Shown one piece after another: positions 34,261-43,995 of a stretch of DNA of 64,000 nt; within the stretch, counting starts at the first letter, position 1, and every line of letters begins with the position of its first letter. Source of the stretch: Cristatella mucedo (Eukaryota; Bryozoa; Phylactolaemata; Cristatellidae); contig WPIO01000029.1 in the NCBI GenBank assembly GCA_009760855.2, positions 97,501 through 161,500 of the forward strand, given 5' to 3'. Position numbers and translations under genes: made by a program. The notes below the pieces were generated by a model. That model saw nothing but the letters and a program-made list of their open reading frames with translations. It searched no databases and had not been told where the DNA came from.

Positions 34261-35048
34261 TGGTACGCTATTGAAATAAGCACAGTATTTTAAATCTGTT
34301 TCTGTAGCTACAGTATAGATGGCGTCTATTTCTCCAGACACTACAGAAGTATATTTACTAGGTCTCAGGAAAACACAATTAAATGAACCAAAACCATCAC
34401 ACTTAACAATATTAATGGTTATGCATTCTTATTTGTCCAAGAATCCTTAACAGAAGTTTTTATAATAGAATTCACTGATCTATGACTGAGTGACACTGGA
34501 ATTACTTCAGTTACTTTTTTATCGTTCTATCTACATAAGATTTAGTTGCCGTATCACTTGGATTAACAGGATCTGCAACATTAACAATCGAGTTATTATT
34601 CATATTTAGATTAGTACTAGCAGGACTTTTATTGAGCATTACATCTCGTTTTAATCCTCCATAAGTAAAGCAAAAATCGTCAGGAAGAGTACTAGGAGTA
34701 GTTTTGCCTGTGTCCCAGTAACTTGAAGGAATAGCAAATTCATTCATGTTTAGATCTCCTGTCATTGTATCACCAGATTTTTTAACATAATTACGTAATT
34801 GACTAACATTAATAGCATAAGTAGGATTAACTCATAGTCCAAGATTAAGAGCTAATTGGCCTTTGAAATCAACTGATCCATTTCCTGTTACCGTGAAATT
34901 AAAATCAGCATGGCTCTTTGTAACAGCGTCAGAAGAGTTAACGGGATCACTTAGATTAATAATCCTATTTTCCATCAGCATCAAGATCGGATAACAGATA
35001 ACCATTTATTTTTGTGACGTAAGCACTAAGATCTACTGTGCGATTCAT
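34189..35048 (-). pseudogene. Fibre-like gene 1 (repeat motif 'LNMN..I.N..DPVN..DA.TK')
   Basis: Reads from an ATG at 35048 to TGA at 34189, about 285 codons. It has a frameshift in the first 30 codons, an in-frame TGA, and another frameshift near 34410. The repeated motif occurs as IINLSDPVNSSDAVTKSHAD, then TMTGDLNMNEF, then LNMNNNSIVNVADPVN followed by SDTATKSYVD. This pattern is familiar from phage and viral tail or receptor-binding fibres. The C-terminal ~65 residues form a compact non-repeat domain (CVFLRPSKYTSVVSGE...), plausibly the head. Role in attachment is inferred. Confidence 0.7.
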
Positions 35049-35287
35049 CTGTATATTCAGAAATTAAAAATTCTGATCTATCTAATACTTCTTTTACAAT
35101 TAGTACTATTCTGAAAATCTATCAGAATCTTTTTCTATTACTATCAGTATAAGAGATTTTTTAATGTAATACTTTATACCATATCCTTTTCCTTTTTTAC
35201 GATTAAACCTACCATAATCACCATTATTACCAAATTTAAAATCGAAGTACTTTTCCTCTTTAAGAAATAACATAAAAATAGGACTTC

Positions 35288-35729
35288 TTATAGGAATATC
35301 AAACTCATTGATATTCCTATACTTGGTATTCTAAAATTTCCAGCAGCTATAAAATCACGTGGAGCTCCTTCATAGTTTAATGCAGGAACACAAATCCCAA
35401 GCTCTGAATAATAACATTCGCTGAGAACTAAAACATGCAAACCCAGTAAACATTGAGCATGAAATAAGTTTTGGTACACAATCTTTAATCATACTTCTAC
35501 TCCATAAACATTTTATTTTAACTAAAGTATTACCATCAACTATGCAGTCTGGCGAATATCTGTAAACACATACACGAGTAAAACAATCATTAGTGCTTTC
35601 ACTTTTAACATCAAGTTTCATCTCTAAAAACTTAGTAATAGCAGGTTCAAATACTTTACCAAATAAAATTGGTGGAAACTTCATCTTAGAATTACTAGCA
35701 ATATATTGTTTTAGTTTCCTGTTGGCCAT
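35288..35729 (-). pseudogene. YqaJ/lambda-exonuclease-like nuclease remnant
   Basis: Begins MANRKLKQYIASNSK and reads on to FGKVFEPAITKFLEMK, then YRYSPDCIVDGN, LVKIKC. The G..FE, SPD and (E)IKC signature is that of the YqaJ-type PD-(D/E)XK exonucleases used by viruses in recombination and DNA processing. The catalytic Glu of E-I-K is Lys here, and the frame shifts after about 95 residues; a tail continues in another frame to 35288. Inactive now. The assignment rests on motif order only. Confidence 0.65.
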
Positions 35730-35938
35730 TATTTCAATATCAACTTATGTTTAATCTCAGAATATCATATCATTACCAAGCACAGAATAAACTTCCGATC
35801 CACCAATGTTTAGACATATTGATTCCTTCCATTCATCAGAACCTTGTACAAAATAAAAAAAATTGCATTTATATTCTGGTTAATATCAGCTCTATCATTA
35901 AAAAATGTTCCTTTCATGCAAGCAAACTGTGATCCATT

Positions 35939-37627
35939 TCAATTTGAAGTTGGTTCAGCAGTATTCTCACAGATAGTTAAGTAATGCACAATAATCGTTG
36001 TAGCTGGAACAGCAGCGACAGCAGGAGGATCACCATTAGGGCCCGCAGTAGCAGCAGCAGCTGGTGGTATTAGCTCATTTAATTCAATTGTTACGTCGAG
36101 TTTTGTAGTAGCTCTTAAAGGTTGATCATTGAATTGTAAGTCAATTACATGAATTGGATATAAAGACAATCATTCAGGATAAGTAACATCAACTGGTTCT
36201 GTAAATTCATTTAAGTCAAGGTATTGTTTTCTAGATTGAGTAAAGCCTTGAGCCTTGAACCTTGAGTAAAGCCTATTCTGTTGAACACTTTCCGTCCTTA
36301 AGATAACTACTTCTAGCGACACTTGGATATTGTTTTGACCCATTAGCAAGTAAAACTACGTTCATAATATTGCAGTGATTATACGTACCAGGATTACCAG
36401 TGCAGTCATTGTATTTGCTAAAATTGTGTGCTGCTACAATTAGCCATTTGACCATGTTAATATTATTCTGAACAAACAATGGTGAGCCGTAATGGCTCAC
36501 TAGGTAAGCTGGCTGCTTTTCACGACCTGGGGGGCGAGGTCGTGGGTTCTAATCCTGCGGTGGGCGATCCTTTATTGTCACTGCAAGCGCTGTTGATAGC
36601 CGTAAAGGCTCTTCTGTCGCTATACAAAAAGAGGCTGTTAAATCAGCTAGTGTTATTATATTCTAGTGTACTTTATCCTTGGTTAAAGCTATTAAGAGCC
36701 ATGTTTTCATATCGTCTTACTTTGTAATTAAGTTTAATGTTTTTCTTTGCTCGTTCACTAGAAAAATTAGCAAGACCTCTTTCAACGCTTCTTTGCGTAA
36801 TGCATGGTACCATTAGTCTCATTTTTTACATAGAAATTTTAAAATGCATTCCGAACACTCTTACCATTAGCTAATGCCACTCCTCTACTTACCATTAGCA
36901 TCATTTTGGTTAGAAGCTGCTCCTGTCATTATAGCATCCATTATAGCAATCCACCAACTCGTGTCATTTCAAGTGCAAACGGTAAGTTATAACGAATTTT
37001 ATTCATATCTGCACCAAACCCAGACAATCTTGCAAGTGGAAGTGAGATACTAAAAGTCCCTGTGTTATCAGCTAAAGCATTTGAAAATCCTCTTCGATAA
37101 ATAAATCGATTGTTTGAAGCAGTCGATCCAGATGCTGCAGGACTAGTGTAAGAATTAGGAACGTATATATCATCAACTGAACTTGCCTCATCTTTTTTCC
37201 ATCCTGTTTCAGGTTCTTCTGTTCTATTACAATCATTTGGATAGGTTAATAGACCCATAAACGTTGAAACTGTTCCGGGACCTTGTTGTTATGAAAGGCT
37301 TTCTATTTCTTCTGCTCCAAACCTAACCCTCATTGAACTGAATAACCACTCAACTGCATTGCTACAAAGGCAGGCAGCAAGATTTCTATTTGGTGCAGCC
37401 AAAGTTCCACTAGCAGCTGTCTGAACTTGGATTTGTCCTTCGAGTAGTAAATGAGCGTCAGAAAAGACATAACACAGATGCTGTTCACCAGGCACAGTAA
37501 ATGTTATTAATTTGTTTGAAATAGTATCAAGTTCATTTCTATTAGTTTGGTAGAACTCTCTATACTGAAAGTCTCTAATTTTATAATAAGGAAAACTTGG
37601 ATCACTTAAGTCAAGTATAGTTTCCAT
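35939..37627 (-). pseudogene. Major capsid-like gene (F54H12.2-like family)
   Basis: The gene starts METILDLSDPSFPYYKIRDF at 37627. It runs through FTVPGEQHLCYVFSDAHLLL, a TAA at about 37287, RRGFSNALADNTGTFSISLP and FGADMNKIRYNLPFALE. A badly decayed middle (36930-36660) follows and a SINE sits at 36478-36652. The gene resumes at MVKWLIVAAHNF, GTYNHCNIMNVVLLANGSKQ and ends VIDLQFNDQPLRATTKLDVT...ICENTAEPTSN at 35939. This order matches uncharacterised F54H12.2-like proteins of animal Polintons, regarded as double-jelly-roll-type capsid proteins; that class is inferred, not shown. Contains TAA and TGA stops and frameshifts. Confidence 0.65.
36478..36652 (+). mobile_element. tRNA-derived SINE inserted in the capsid gene
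   Basis: The head resembles a tRNA gene: a box-A-like GGTAAGCTGGC and box-B-like GGGTTCTAATCC, with a CACGACCT..AGGTCGTG hairpin between them. The body reads GATCCTTTATTGTCACTGCA, then TGATAGCCGTAAAGGCTCTT, ending AGGCTGTTAAATCAGCTAGT. Other copies share head and body (16955, 28048, 13735), which defines the unit. Confidence 0.75.
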
Positions 37628-37703
37628 TGGAGCACTGGCCCTTTCTTCTCTATATAAAAGAAAATAAAAATGTATTTCTTACTCTGGATATATAGTCCTG
37701 GTC

Positions 37704-38295
37704 CTACTTTTTCATGTAACCACCATATCCATCAGGTCTAGTTTTCTCAGGTAAAATAGATTTGTCTTTAATCACTCGTTCTATTTCTTTATAAACTTTT
37801 GGATCATTTTCTTTAAGGGTCTCTGAGTAATCTTCTGTTTTGGTTTCTTCTTCCAATTTAGATTTATGCTTGTTTTGATTCTTTGGCTTTAGTTTTTCTA
37901 ACATAGCTCGTTGTATCTCAAACGTCGATCTTTTTGATATTTCGATCATAATCTTCTTCTTTGTTGCGCTTCTCTAACTCATATCAAGTTCTTCTTTTAG
38001 TCTTTCCTCCTAAAGTTTGTCATCTAGCTCTCTACGTTTATTAGCATAATCTTGGTCAATTTTTTCTTTCTTCGTTTGCAGTTCAATGATTTTTCTTGAT
38101 TGTTGCATTTCAATTCCTTTCCTTCTTATTTTTCCTTCTAATTTCAATTCCTTATTAGCAATGTTCATACTAAGTCCTGTTAATCCAGTTAAGACATGAG
38201 CGGCTTTTCCAATTCCATCAATAACTTTATCAAGAACACCAGATCCATTAAATTGTCCTTCTTTTGTTTTACCATGACAAATTCTAGCATAACTT
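37704..38295 (-). pseudogene. Charged coiled-coil protein, putative virion component
   Basis: A single minus frame of about 195 codons holds a short glycine/hydrophobic N-terminal part (GSGVLDKVIDGIGKAAHVLT) followed by long Lys/Glu-rich helices with heptad character. It ends PDGYGGYMKK. Two TAG codons (near 38010 and 37975) interrupt an otherwise open frame. The hydrophobic-then-basic arrangement recalls small internal virion proteins of adenovirus-like particles. It is not identified by sequence. Confidence 0.45.
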
Positions 38296-38313
38296 TTCCA
38301 TGCTCTATATATA

Positions 38314-39040
38314 TTATTTTGAAGCTTCTACTGTACCCTTAACATCAGAAACAAAATTAACAGGATTTCCATTTTGATCTGTTAAAGTAAATTTAAAACT
38401 GCTTATTCCTTCTATATCTCCAAGTGTTGGCAAGAATAATATATTAGTATGCTGAACATCTATTTTCTCACCTGGGTTAATATCATCAATATAAATAACA
38501 TACAATGATAAACATTGTTCTAAAAATGCTGTTTTAAATTCAACATTCATATTAGGATTTACTAAGTCACAGTTAACACGAATCTATTTTACTCCCGAAT
38601 TATCAAGCAACTGCATTTTGTTCCATGCTTTAAAAATACCAGAGAAATGCATAGCTTTTTTATAGCTTCATAAAGAGTTCCACCTATCATTGCAGAATCA
38701 AAAGAACCCTGTTGATTTAAATTAAATCCTAAAGTATCATCGATTGATTGTGTAACACGTGATGCATTACTTCCAAGCAGAACAATATAATCATGAGTTC
38801 TTTGCATTATTATTTTTTCAGCAGTTTCAACACCGAATTTTATTCCACTACTATTTTCATTAAAAGCAGTGTAAAGATCATTAGACGTTTTCAATGTATT
38901 GCTAATAGTGGCTGCACTTTTGTTGCTATCGTAATATCATGCTGGGATTGTAATAAATTGTGACGAAGGTGCAGTAAGATTCCTTTTATACCAAAAAATG
39001 AACACCAACTCTCTAAACTACGTTAGAAATAGTTCTATTT
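38314..39040 (-). pseudogene. Putative jelly-roll/penton-like virion gene
   Basis: Minus-strand blocks: LTAPSSQFITIPA (stop) YYDSN, TSNDLYTAFNENSSGIKFGV, TQSIDDTLGFNLNQQGSFDS. A frameshift near 38665 follows, then AWNKMQLLDNSGVK, MNVEFKTAFLEQCLSLYVIY and FKFTLTDQNGNPVNFVSDVK to TAA at 38314. The closing 'LTDQNG.PV.F' strand is a pattern I associate with minor capsid proteins of Polinton-like elements, and it recurs in the next gene upstream. Function is inferred from that and from its place beside the capsid gene. Confidence 0.45.
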
Positions 39041-39169
39041 GTGTACACAAATTCTTATCTTCTTACACAAATTTTATTATAACCTGAGCTTGTTCTAAGT
39101 AGGATAGGTGGAACTAATGCCTATGCTTCAGAACTAGTCGTTCCTGTTAATCTTATTGAGATTCTTATA

Positions 39170-39412
39170 TTATATTTCAACAATTTCTATAACAACTGTT
39201 ATCTGTTGTGAACCGAAATCTAAAACTTTTAAGTTTTGATCTGTAATAGTAATTAATATATCAGAAACTGGTTCACCATACATATTATGATACTCAATAG
39301 TATTCGGACTAGGACCAAGCACTGGTGCTCTAATAGGTACTTTAGGTAAAGGTTCTTTATGTCCTGTGTCAACGTCATATCCAAAATTAAAAGCATGGTT
39401 TTTCAAGGTCAT
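39170..39412 (-). CDS. Small 'LTDQ'-type protein, intact 80-codon frame
   Basis: MTLKNHAFNFGYDVDTGHKE through PIRAPVLGPSPNTIEYHNMY to ILITITDQNLKVLDFGSQQI. It has an uninterrupted ATG-to-stop frame. The last 35 residues repeat the 'IT-DQN...V.F' strand of the neighbouring virion gene, so the two may be related or may be parts of one capsid gene now separated by decay (39040-39165 holds stops). Confidence 0.45.
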   Translation of the reverse strand: MTLKNHAFNFGYDVDTGHKEPLPKVPIRAPVLGPSPNTIEYHNMYGEPVSDILITITDQNLKVLDFGSQQITVVIEIVEI

Positions 39413-39448
39413 TTCCTATACTAAAAAACTTTTTTATATTTATAGAAA

Positions 39449-39602
39449 ATGGAGCCAAAAACTTATTGCCTGAAGTGCAAACGGCCTCCTGACAACCTTA
39501 ACACTGAATATACAAGAAATCCAAAGTGGAAAAGGTCTTAGAGGAATGATAAAAGCATTTTGTGCAATCTGTGAACGCAAAAAGTCAAAGTTTTTTTTAT
39601 AA
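39449..39602 (+). pseudogene. Small zinc-ribbon protein (DUF5679-like)
   Basis: Starts MEPKTYCLKCKRPPDN and, after a one-base frame change near 39540, continues MIKAFCAICERKKSKFF. The paired C-x2-C motifs with 'LKGxCxxCxxKKSKF' spacing match the small zinc ribbons common in Polinton-like and other viral genomes. It sits just before the protease on the same strand. The function of the family is unknown; the ribbon probably binds zinc. Confidence 0.65.
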
Positions 39603-39724
39603 ATTGATATCTGAAGGCTCAGGAGTTCTAACTCATGGTAGAAAGTTGGGGACTAGCGTAGCGTCGGCCGAAGGCACTAGTTTTTCTAACACCTGGTCGT
39701 AAATTAGGCTAAAGCGTAGCAGGT

Positions 39725-40174
39725 AGTACGTCAAGTAAAGAAGAAATAATTGCTGAGTTAAGAAAGACTATAAACAGTTTAAAAAACATAAAAAGTTCTT
39801 CATTGACTAACAGAGAAATACTAGCATATGTAAAAGAACAACGTATAAAAGATTTCCGCGGAGTGTTTGCTAGAGATGTACTAACAAAACCAAAAGAAAA
39901 CGAATCTCTTATTGGTAATACAAGTAAGTCAGATCTAGCACTTTATCATTGGGTAGGGTTTTAAAAATTAGGGGATGATTGCTTTTATTTTGATTCATTT
40001 GCTGCTCCACCATTACCAGAAGTAATTGATTACCTAGAATTTTTTCCAAAGTTTTTAAACTTTTTTCAATTATAAGAGTACAACCAAACAGACTGTGGAA
40101 TAAGATATCTAATTTTCTTAAAACTAATGGATTTAACAGATTTTGGAACAGTAATTGAACTACGCTGTAATTAA
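39725..40174 (+). pseudogene. Adenain-like cysteine protease
   Basis: One plus-strand frame of 150 codons with two TAA stops (near 39963 and 40074). Motifs fall in family order: LTNREILAYVKEQRI, then YHWVGF (catalytic His followed by Trp), FYFDSFAAPPLPEVI (acidic residue and the PP turn), and NQTDCGIRYLIFL (oxyanion Gln and catalytic Cys). Adenain-type proteases process virion precursors in adenoviruses and Polintons. The N-terminal part before 39725 is out of frame. All catalytic residues remain visible although the gene is broken. Confidence 0.85.
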
Positions 40175-40211
40175 TTTTTGAATTAAACAAAAATATTTCC
40201 ACTATATAGAA

Positions 40212-40700
40212 ATGGATACCCAAGAAAAAAAATTTGTAGTCGTCGAAGATGCTGGAGTTGTTACCCCTAAAGGAAAACCGCACGAGTTCATGTTAAAGAA
40301 AGGATGACTAAAGATTCAAAACCGTATCTAAATGCGTGGATTTATATCACACAAGAAATTATTCCGCTCTTATAAAATATAGTTAGTCGTGCTAGTAAAT
40401 AACTTGACTTTCATGGTTATGATCTTATACAAAGATCTACAATTGCAGTTAGACTAATTTCGGAAATAAACCAAGTCTTTTCTTTGATCAGAAGAATATA
40501 CAAATGAAATTTAATAGCCCAGGTGAGATCATTCAGAAACTTTGAAATGACTTCGGAATCACAGATGTTCTTGATGGAAGCTGTTACTAAAGAGTGTTAT
40601 AATTCAGAGGCTATACTGAATTCAAGAATACAAATTGGTCAAGGTAAAGTTTATAATGAAATTAAAAGATGAGATTTTAATCCTGCTGATTATTGTAAAC
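40212..40700 (+). pseudogene. Unknown plus-strand gene, decayed
   Basis: Begins MDTQEKKFVVVEDAGVVTPK, then after a frameshift near 40300 continues SKPYLNAWIYITQEIIPLL, HGYDLIQRSTIAVRLISEIN and FEMTSESQMFLMEAVTKECY, ending near DFNPADYCKQR. At least four stops. It lies downstream of the protease on the same strand. I do not recognise the family. Confidence 0.45.
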
Positions 40701-40853
40701 AAAGATAAAAATACATAAAACAAAATATTAGTCAGTTTAGTTTTAGGTTCACATTTTTTATAATTTTTTTCGTGTGATATGCAACATCCTATATACAAGA
40801 TTTCTAGCCTAATTGTTTATCTTATTTAGACATTCAGGATTAGAAACTTTATC

Positions 40854-41545
40854 TTAAGGAAAATAAGTAGCAAATGAATCGTTTAAAGCTCCGCGAGATG
40901 AAATTCCAAGAACTCATTTAGCTTTAGCTGCTATTATTTCTGCAACAGCTTTTGCATCTTCTCTGATATAACTTGGTTGTCTTGGATCAAGTGCAATACG
41001 TGCCGCTGACTCAGCAACTACTAAGTCAGATATGTTTCTTATTTCTGCTTATTGTGGCTCTGGCATACTTTCTGCTTTGGTGTAATCATGGTTGTAGATT
41101 AGTGCCCGTCGGTCTAGATCATTCACACCAACATAATTTTGCTCCATTCGTTATTTAAATCTAGTGCCTGGTCCGGCGGACGAGTATCTACCGGTTTCAT
41201 TGAATTTACCTCCAGGAACTTCCTCAGATTTTACTCCCGGTAAAGGTTTCATATGAAATTCTCTGTTACCTGATATCCTATTTATAATATCAATAATGTC
41301 AGACCCAAATTTTCTATTGGATTTCAGTTGCTTCACACTGAAGTTTATTTGCATACCGAATTCCGAATCCTTGCATTTTTCAATTATTGTTAGTTGTGCC
41401 TTAGCTACCATAATACTACTCAAGCCGGAATAGTCATCATGTTTGAATCTGATAGAAACTGGTTCTTTTGATTTTGCTATTAGGTTACGTTGATAATCAG
41501 AAAAAGTAACATTCGCTTCCTGATTTTCCCTGTCTATAATAATTT
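40854..41545 (-). pseudogene. Viral phospholipase A2-like protein
   Basis: One minus-strand frame of about 230 codons with three stops. The N-terminal ~115 residues are of unknown fold. Then come SSAGPGTRF (the PLA2 calcium loop G-x-G-T pattern), a TAA, NDLDRRALIYNHDYTKA (N-x-LD...HD, the catalytic His-Asp pair), a TAA, and a helix ending VAEIIAAKAK (TGA) VLGISSRG. The order matches the PLA2 domain of parvovirus VP1 and similar domains in Polinton-like viruses, which breach endosomes during entry. The tyrosine expected three residues after HD is not in place. No start codon is left in frame upstream. Confidence 0.7.
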
Positions 41546-41585
41546 ATTTTTTACTTAAACAAGAACTAAACTATTATATATTAAA

Positions 41586-42148
41586 ATGTCACAAGATGAA
41601 ATTTCTAGATTTTGAGATAGAGGTATGGAACTTCTAAGATTCGATCCAGACATTGGCATGTTTACGTGGAGAGTTAATCGACCATGTGGTACTGTAAGAA
41701 TTGGCTCAGAAGCTGGATGTGTAAATTATTGTGGATATAAATTAATAAAAATAGATGAAAAAATTACACCGCTCATCGTTTAGCGTGGCTTATTGTTACT
41801 GGTGAATTTCCTATGCAAGAACCTGATCACATTGATAATATTAAACAAAATAATAGAATAACAAATTTAAGGGAAGCGACATGATTAGAGAATAATATAA
41901 ATAAGATAAAAAGATCAGGTTATTCCTCTTAATATATAGGCCTTTGTTTTCATCGTGAAGTTAATAAATGCCTGTCATACATTAAGATCGATAAGGTTAA
42001 TTACCATTTAGGGTTTTTCGATAATCCTATTGAAGCCGAAGCTGTACGTGAAATTATGTCTATTCACTTACACCTTGAATTCGCACGACTTAATTTTAAT
42101 TATTGTTTAACAGAAGATAATCAATTAGTACATCGCACAGATTTTTAG
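41586..42148 (+). pseudogene. HNH-AP2 homing-type endonuclease
   Basis: ATG at 41586 to TAG at 42148. Block order: MSQDEISRF (TGA) DRGMELLRFDPDIGMFTWRV, a frameshift near 41770, HRLAWLIVTGEFPMQEPDHI DNIKQNNRITNLREAT, a TGA, then YIGLCFHREV, YHLGFFDNPIEAEAVREIM and HLEFARLN. The HRLAW...DHIDN...N.I.NLREAT core is the HNH_3 nuclease and the end is an AP2-type DNA-binding domain. The combination is typical of free-standing phage and giant-virus homing enzymes. Three stops (TGA, TGA, TAA) and one frameshift. It overlaps the stop of the convergent gene by 4 bp. Confidence 0.85.
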
Positions 42149-42440
42149 TCTCTACATCTTAATTTCAGCTTGTCTCTTAGTTTTAGCATTTCACTATGAA
42201 TTTTTTCTAATGTCTTACCTTCTGCATAAAGATTAGCTAGTAGCATTGCTGATTCTGCTTTGTAGTCACAAGTTTTCTTTCCACAAACCCAAGATGATTC
42301 AACTTTTTGATGTCTCTTTTTAATTCTTCCGAATAATTCACACCAGACTTTTAAAAAAAGTTTCTTACCTTTATTTAAATGTTCTAATATATTATTCACT
42401 TCCAAGCTTTGTACTTTTTCTGATAGATCAATATCTACTA
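42145..42440 (-). CDS. Small basic protein of unknown function
   Basis: A frame of about 100 codons reads LLDRVVDIDLSEKVQSLEVN, KLFLKVWCELFGRIKKRHQK, WVCGKKTCDYKAESAMLLAN and ends KLRDKLKLRCRD. It is open, with the first certain ATG at 42405. The two Cys-x-x-x-x-Cys residues are suggestive but too few for a finger. Not recognised. It ends inside the stop of the HNH gene on the other strand. Confidence 0.4.
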
Positions 42441-42492
42441 CTCGGTCTAATAATTATATGGTATTTGTATGTCAAAATTGCATTTCTTTAAT

Positions 42493-42718
42493 CTAGAACT
42501 TTGTAAAGTTAAAAGCATGCATTCTTTTCTCATGGTTATTCATTGGTGGCGATCTTGCATTATACATTGTTAAGTCAATTATTTTCTTTATAAGACTTAC
42601 TACTGTTACAGTAATATTTACAGCGAGACCAACAGTGCCAAAAATACTTGCTATACTTGCTATGATAGCCGGAATTGCAGGAAGAAATCCTCCCAATCTT
42701 ACTTCAAGAACGTACTTC
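42493..42718 (-). CDS. Hydrophobic virion-like protein (pX/pVI-like)
   Basis: Frame: LGGFLPAIPAIIASIASIFG TVGLAVNITVTVVSLIKKII, then a polar tail. A glycine/alanine/isoleucine-rich amphipathic helix right after a basic residue resembles membrane-active minor capsid peptides of adenoviruses and Polintons. The upstream end is cut by the LINE inserted at 42720, so its N-terminus may lie in the frame that ends at 43380. Confidence 0.45.
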
Positions 42719-42719
42719 T

Positions 42720-43368
42720 TCCAAGACTTGGAACTAAACTCTGCAGCTTGGGCTTGTCTGTCGTGAGCGTCGCAGTTGTCACATCACACCACTTCTCGCC
42801 GACCTGCACTGGCTCCCAGACTAGCAACGGATCGACTTCAAGGTTTTGTCGCTCACTTTTAGGTCACTTCATTCTTTGGCTCCAGCCTATCTCTCAGATC
42901 TACTCCTCCACCAGGCAAAGCATCGTACCACCCGCTTTTCGGAATCCAACAGTTTACCAATACCTCATACAAACCACAAATCCTTTAGAGATCGTGTATT
43001 CAGTTCGTATATTCCAAAAACCTGGAAGTCACTCTCGACTTGCGTCACAACATTCCCTGACTTGACCAGAATTAAAAAGAATTTAAAACGCACCTATTTA
43101 GGACAGCATTTAGTGAGTCCCTGTGATTCGTCCTTGATGTGCTTATGCGTGCTGACAGTGTGCATGCTGCCACCAACCACACTTGCATGCTGACCCTGAG
43201 CATGTCACCCCTAACCATGTTATTCATATTGTTTGTTTATCAAGCATGATATTACTCACCATTCAATTGCATTTCCCTTTACAGCAAATGTAAAGCGCCA
43301 GGAGGGAGATTGAGTTCTCTGAGGGCGCTTTATCAAGTGCATTATCAAGTGTATTATTATCTAATTGT
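42720..43368 (+). mobile_element. LINE 3' end inside the Polinton
   Basis: Encodes LSVVSVAV..., SLTFRSLHSLAPAYLSDLLL and FRDRVFSSYIPKTWKSLSTC in two frames, then the 3' UTR, the terminal hairpin and ATTATT at 43368. Virion-like gene frames are broken on both sides. Confidence 0.8.
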
Positions 43369-43374
43369 GTAGCA

Positions 43375-43737
43375 TCCCAAGATACTTCTTCTCCAATTGT
43401 TTCTGTTAGAAACTTACTTAAATTTAGGTACCAATCTGAATTAGATTTTTATGCTTTAACTAATATCTCGTTTATATAATAACCAATTTCTAAAGAAGCA
43501 ACCATTTTTGACAGAGCTTTTTTTCTCGGATATAGTCCTCCATGAAACGTTTCCGTACTTTCCTGAAGCATTATCATCAACAATTTCTTTTACAGATAAT
43601 CCTAGATCTACAATTCCTGTTATTCCTGATAGATACCCACCTGAAGATTTTGCTACAGCACCAACAACTTTAAACAATTTTAAAACCTTCGAAACAATTG
43701 TAGCAATCTTTTTTGATGCACTCAAACTAAGTTCCAT
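43375..43737 (-). pseudogene. Small alanine/valine-rich protein
   Basis: MELSLSASKKIATIVSKVLK LFKVVGAVAK, then GGYLSGITGIVDLGLSVKEI, later frame-shifted to DWYLNLSKFLTETIGEEVSW at the LINE junction. Glycine-containing hydrophobic helices suggest a small virion protein. The original C-terminus is interrupted by the LINE at 42720-43368. Family not identified. Confidence 0.4.
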
Positions 43738-43985
43738 TGCAATCTTGGCATAATTTTTATTGTTGCTTTAGACCCAAGTTCCGTAGCTTTTGTTGTACCA
43801 GATACAATTTCTTTAGTTGTGTATATTCCAGACTTTATATCCTCTTCAAGTGAACCATCATGCTCTAATAAAGTTCTTAAAACTTTTTCTATAGAAGCTT
43901 TTGTTAATTTTATTTGCTTTCCTTGAATTTTTACAGGCTTCCCTTTTATTAGCTTTAGAAGTTGTACCATTGTAATTTTTTTCAT
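43722..43985 (-). CDS. Small lysine-rich protein, intact frame
   Basis: MKKITMVQLLKLIKGKPVKI through IKLTKASIEKVLRTLLEHDG to TTKATELGSKATIKI. An 87-codon uninterrupted frame overlaps the start of the next gene on the same strand by 16 bp. It is strongly basic and could bind DNA; not recognised. Confidence 0.4.
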   Translation of the reverse strand: MKKITMVQLLKLIKGKPVKIQGKQIKLTKASIEKVLRTLLEHDGSLEEDIKSGIYTTKEIVSGTTKATELGSKATIKIMPRLQWNLV

Positions 43986-43995
43986 CTATTATATA

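Noticed and set aside
40973-41158. Hydrophobic plus-strand frame resembling a membrane protein
   Set aside because: Antisense of the PLA2-like gene; leucine richness comes from the reverse of its helix codons.
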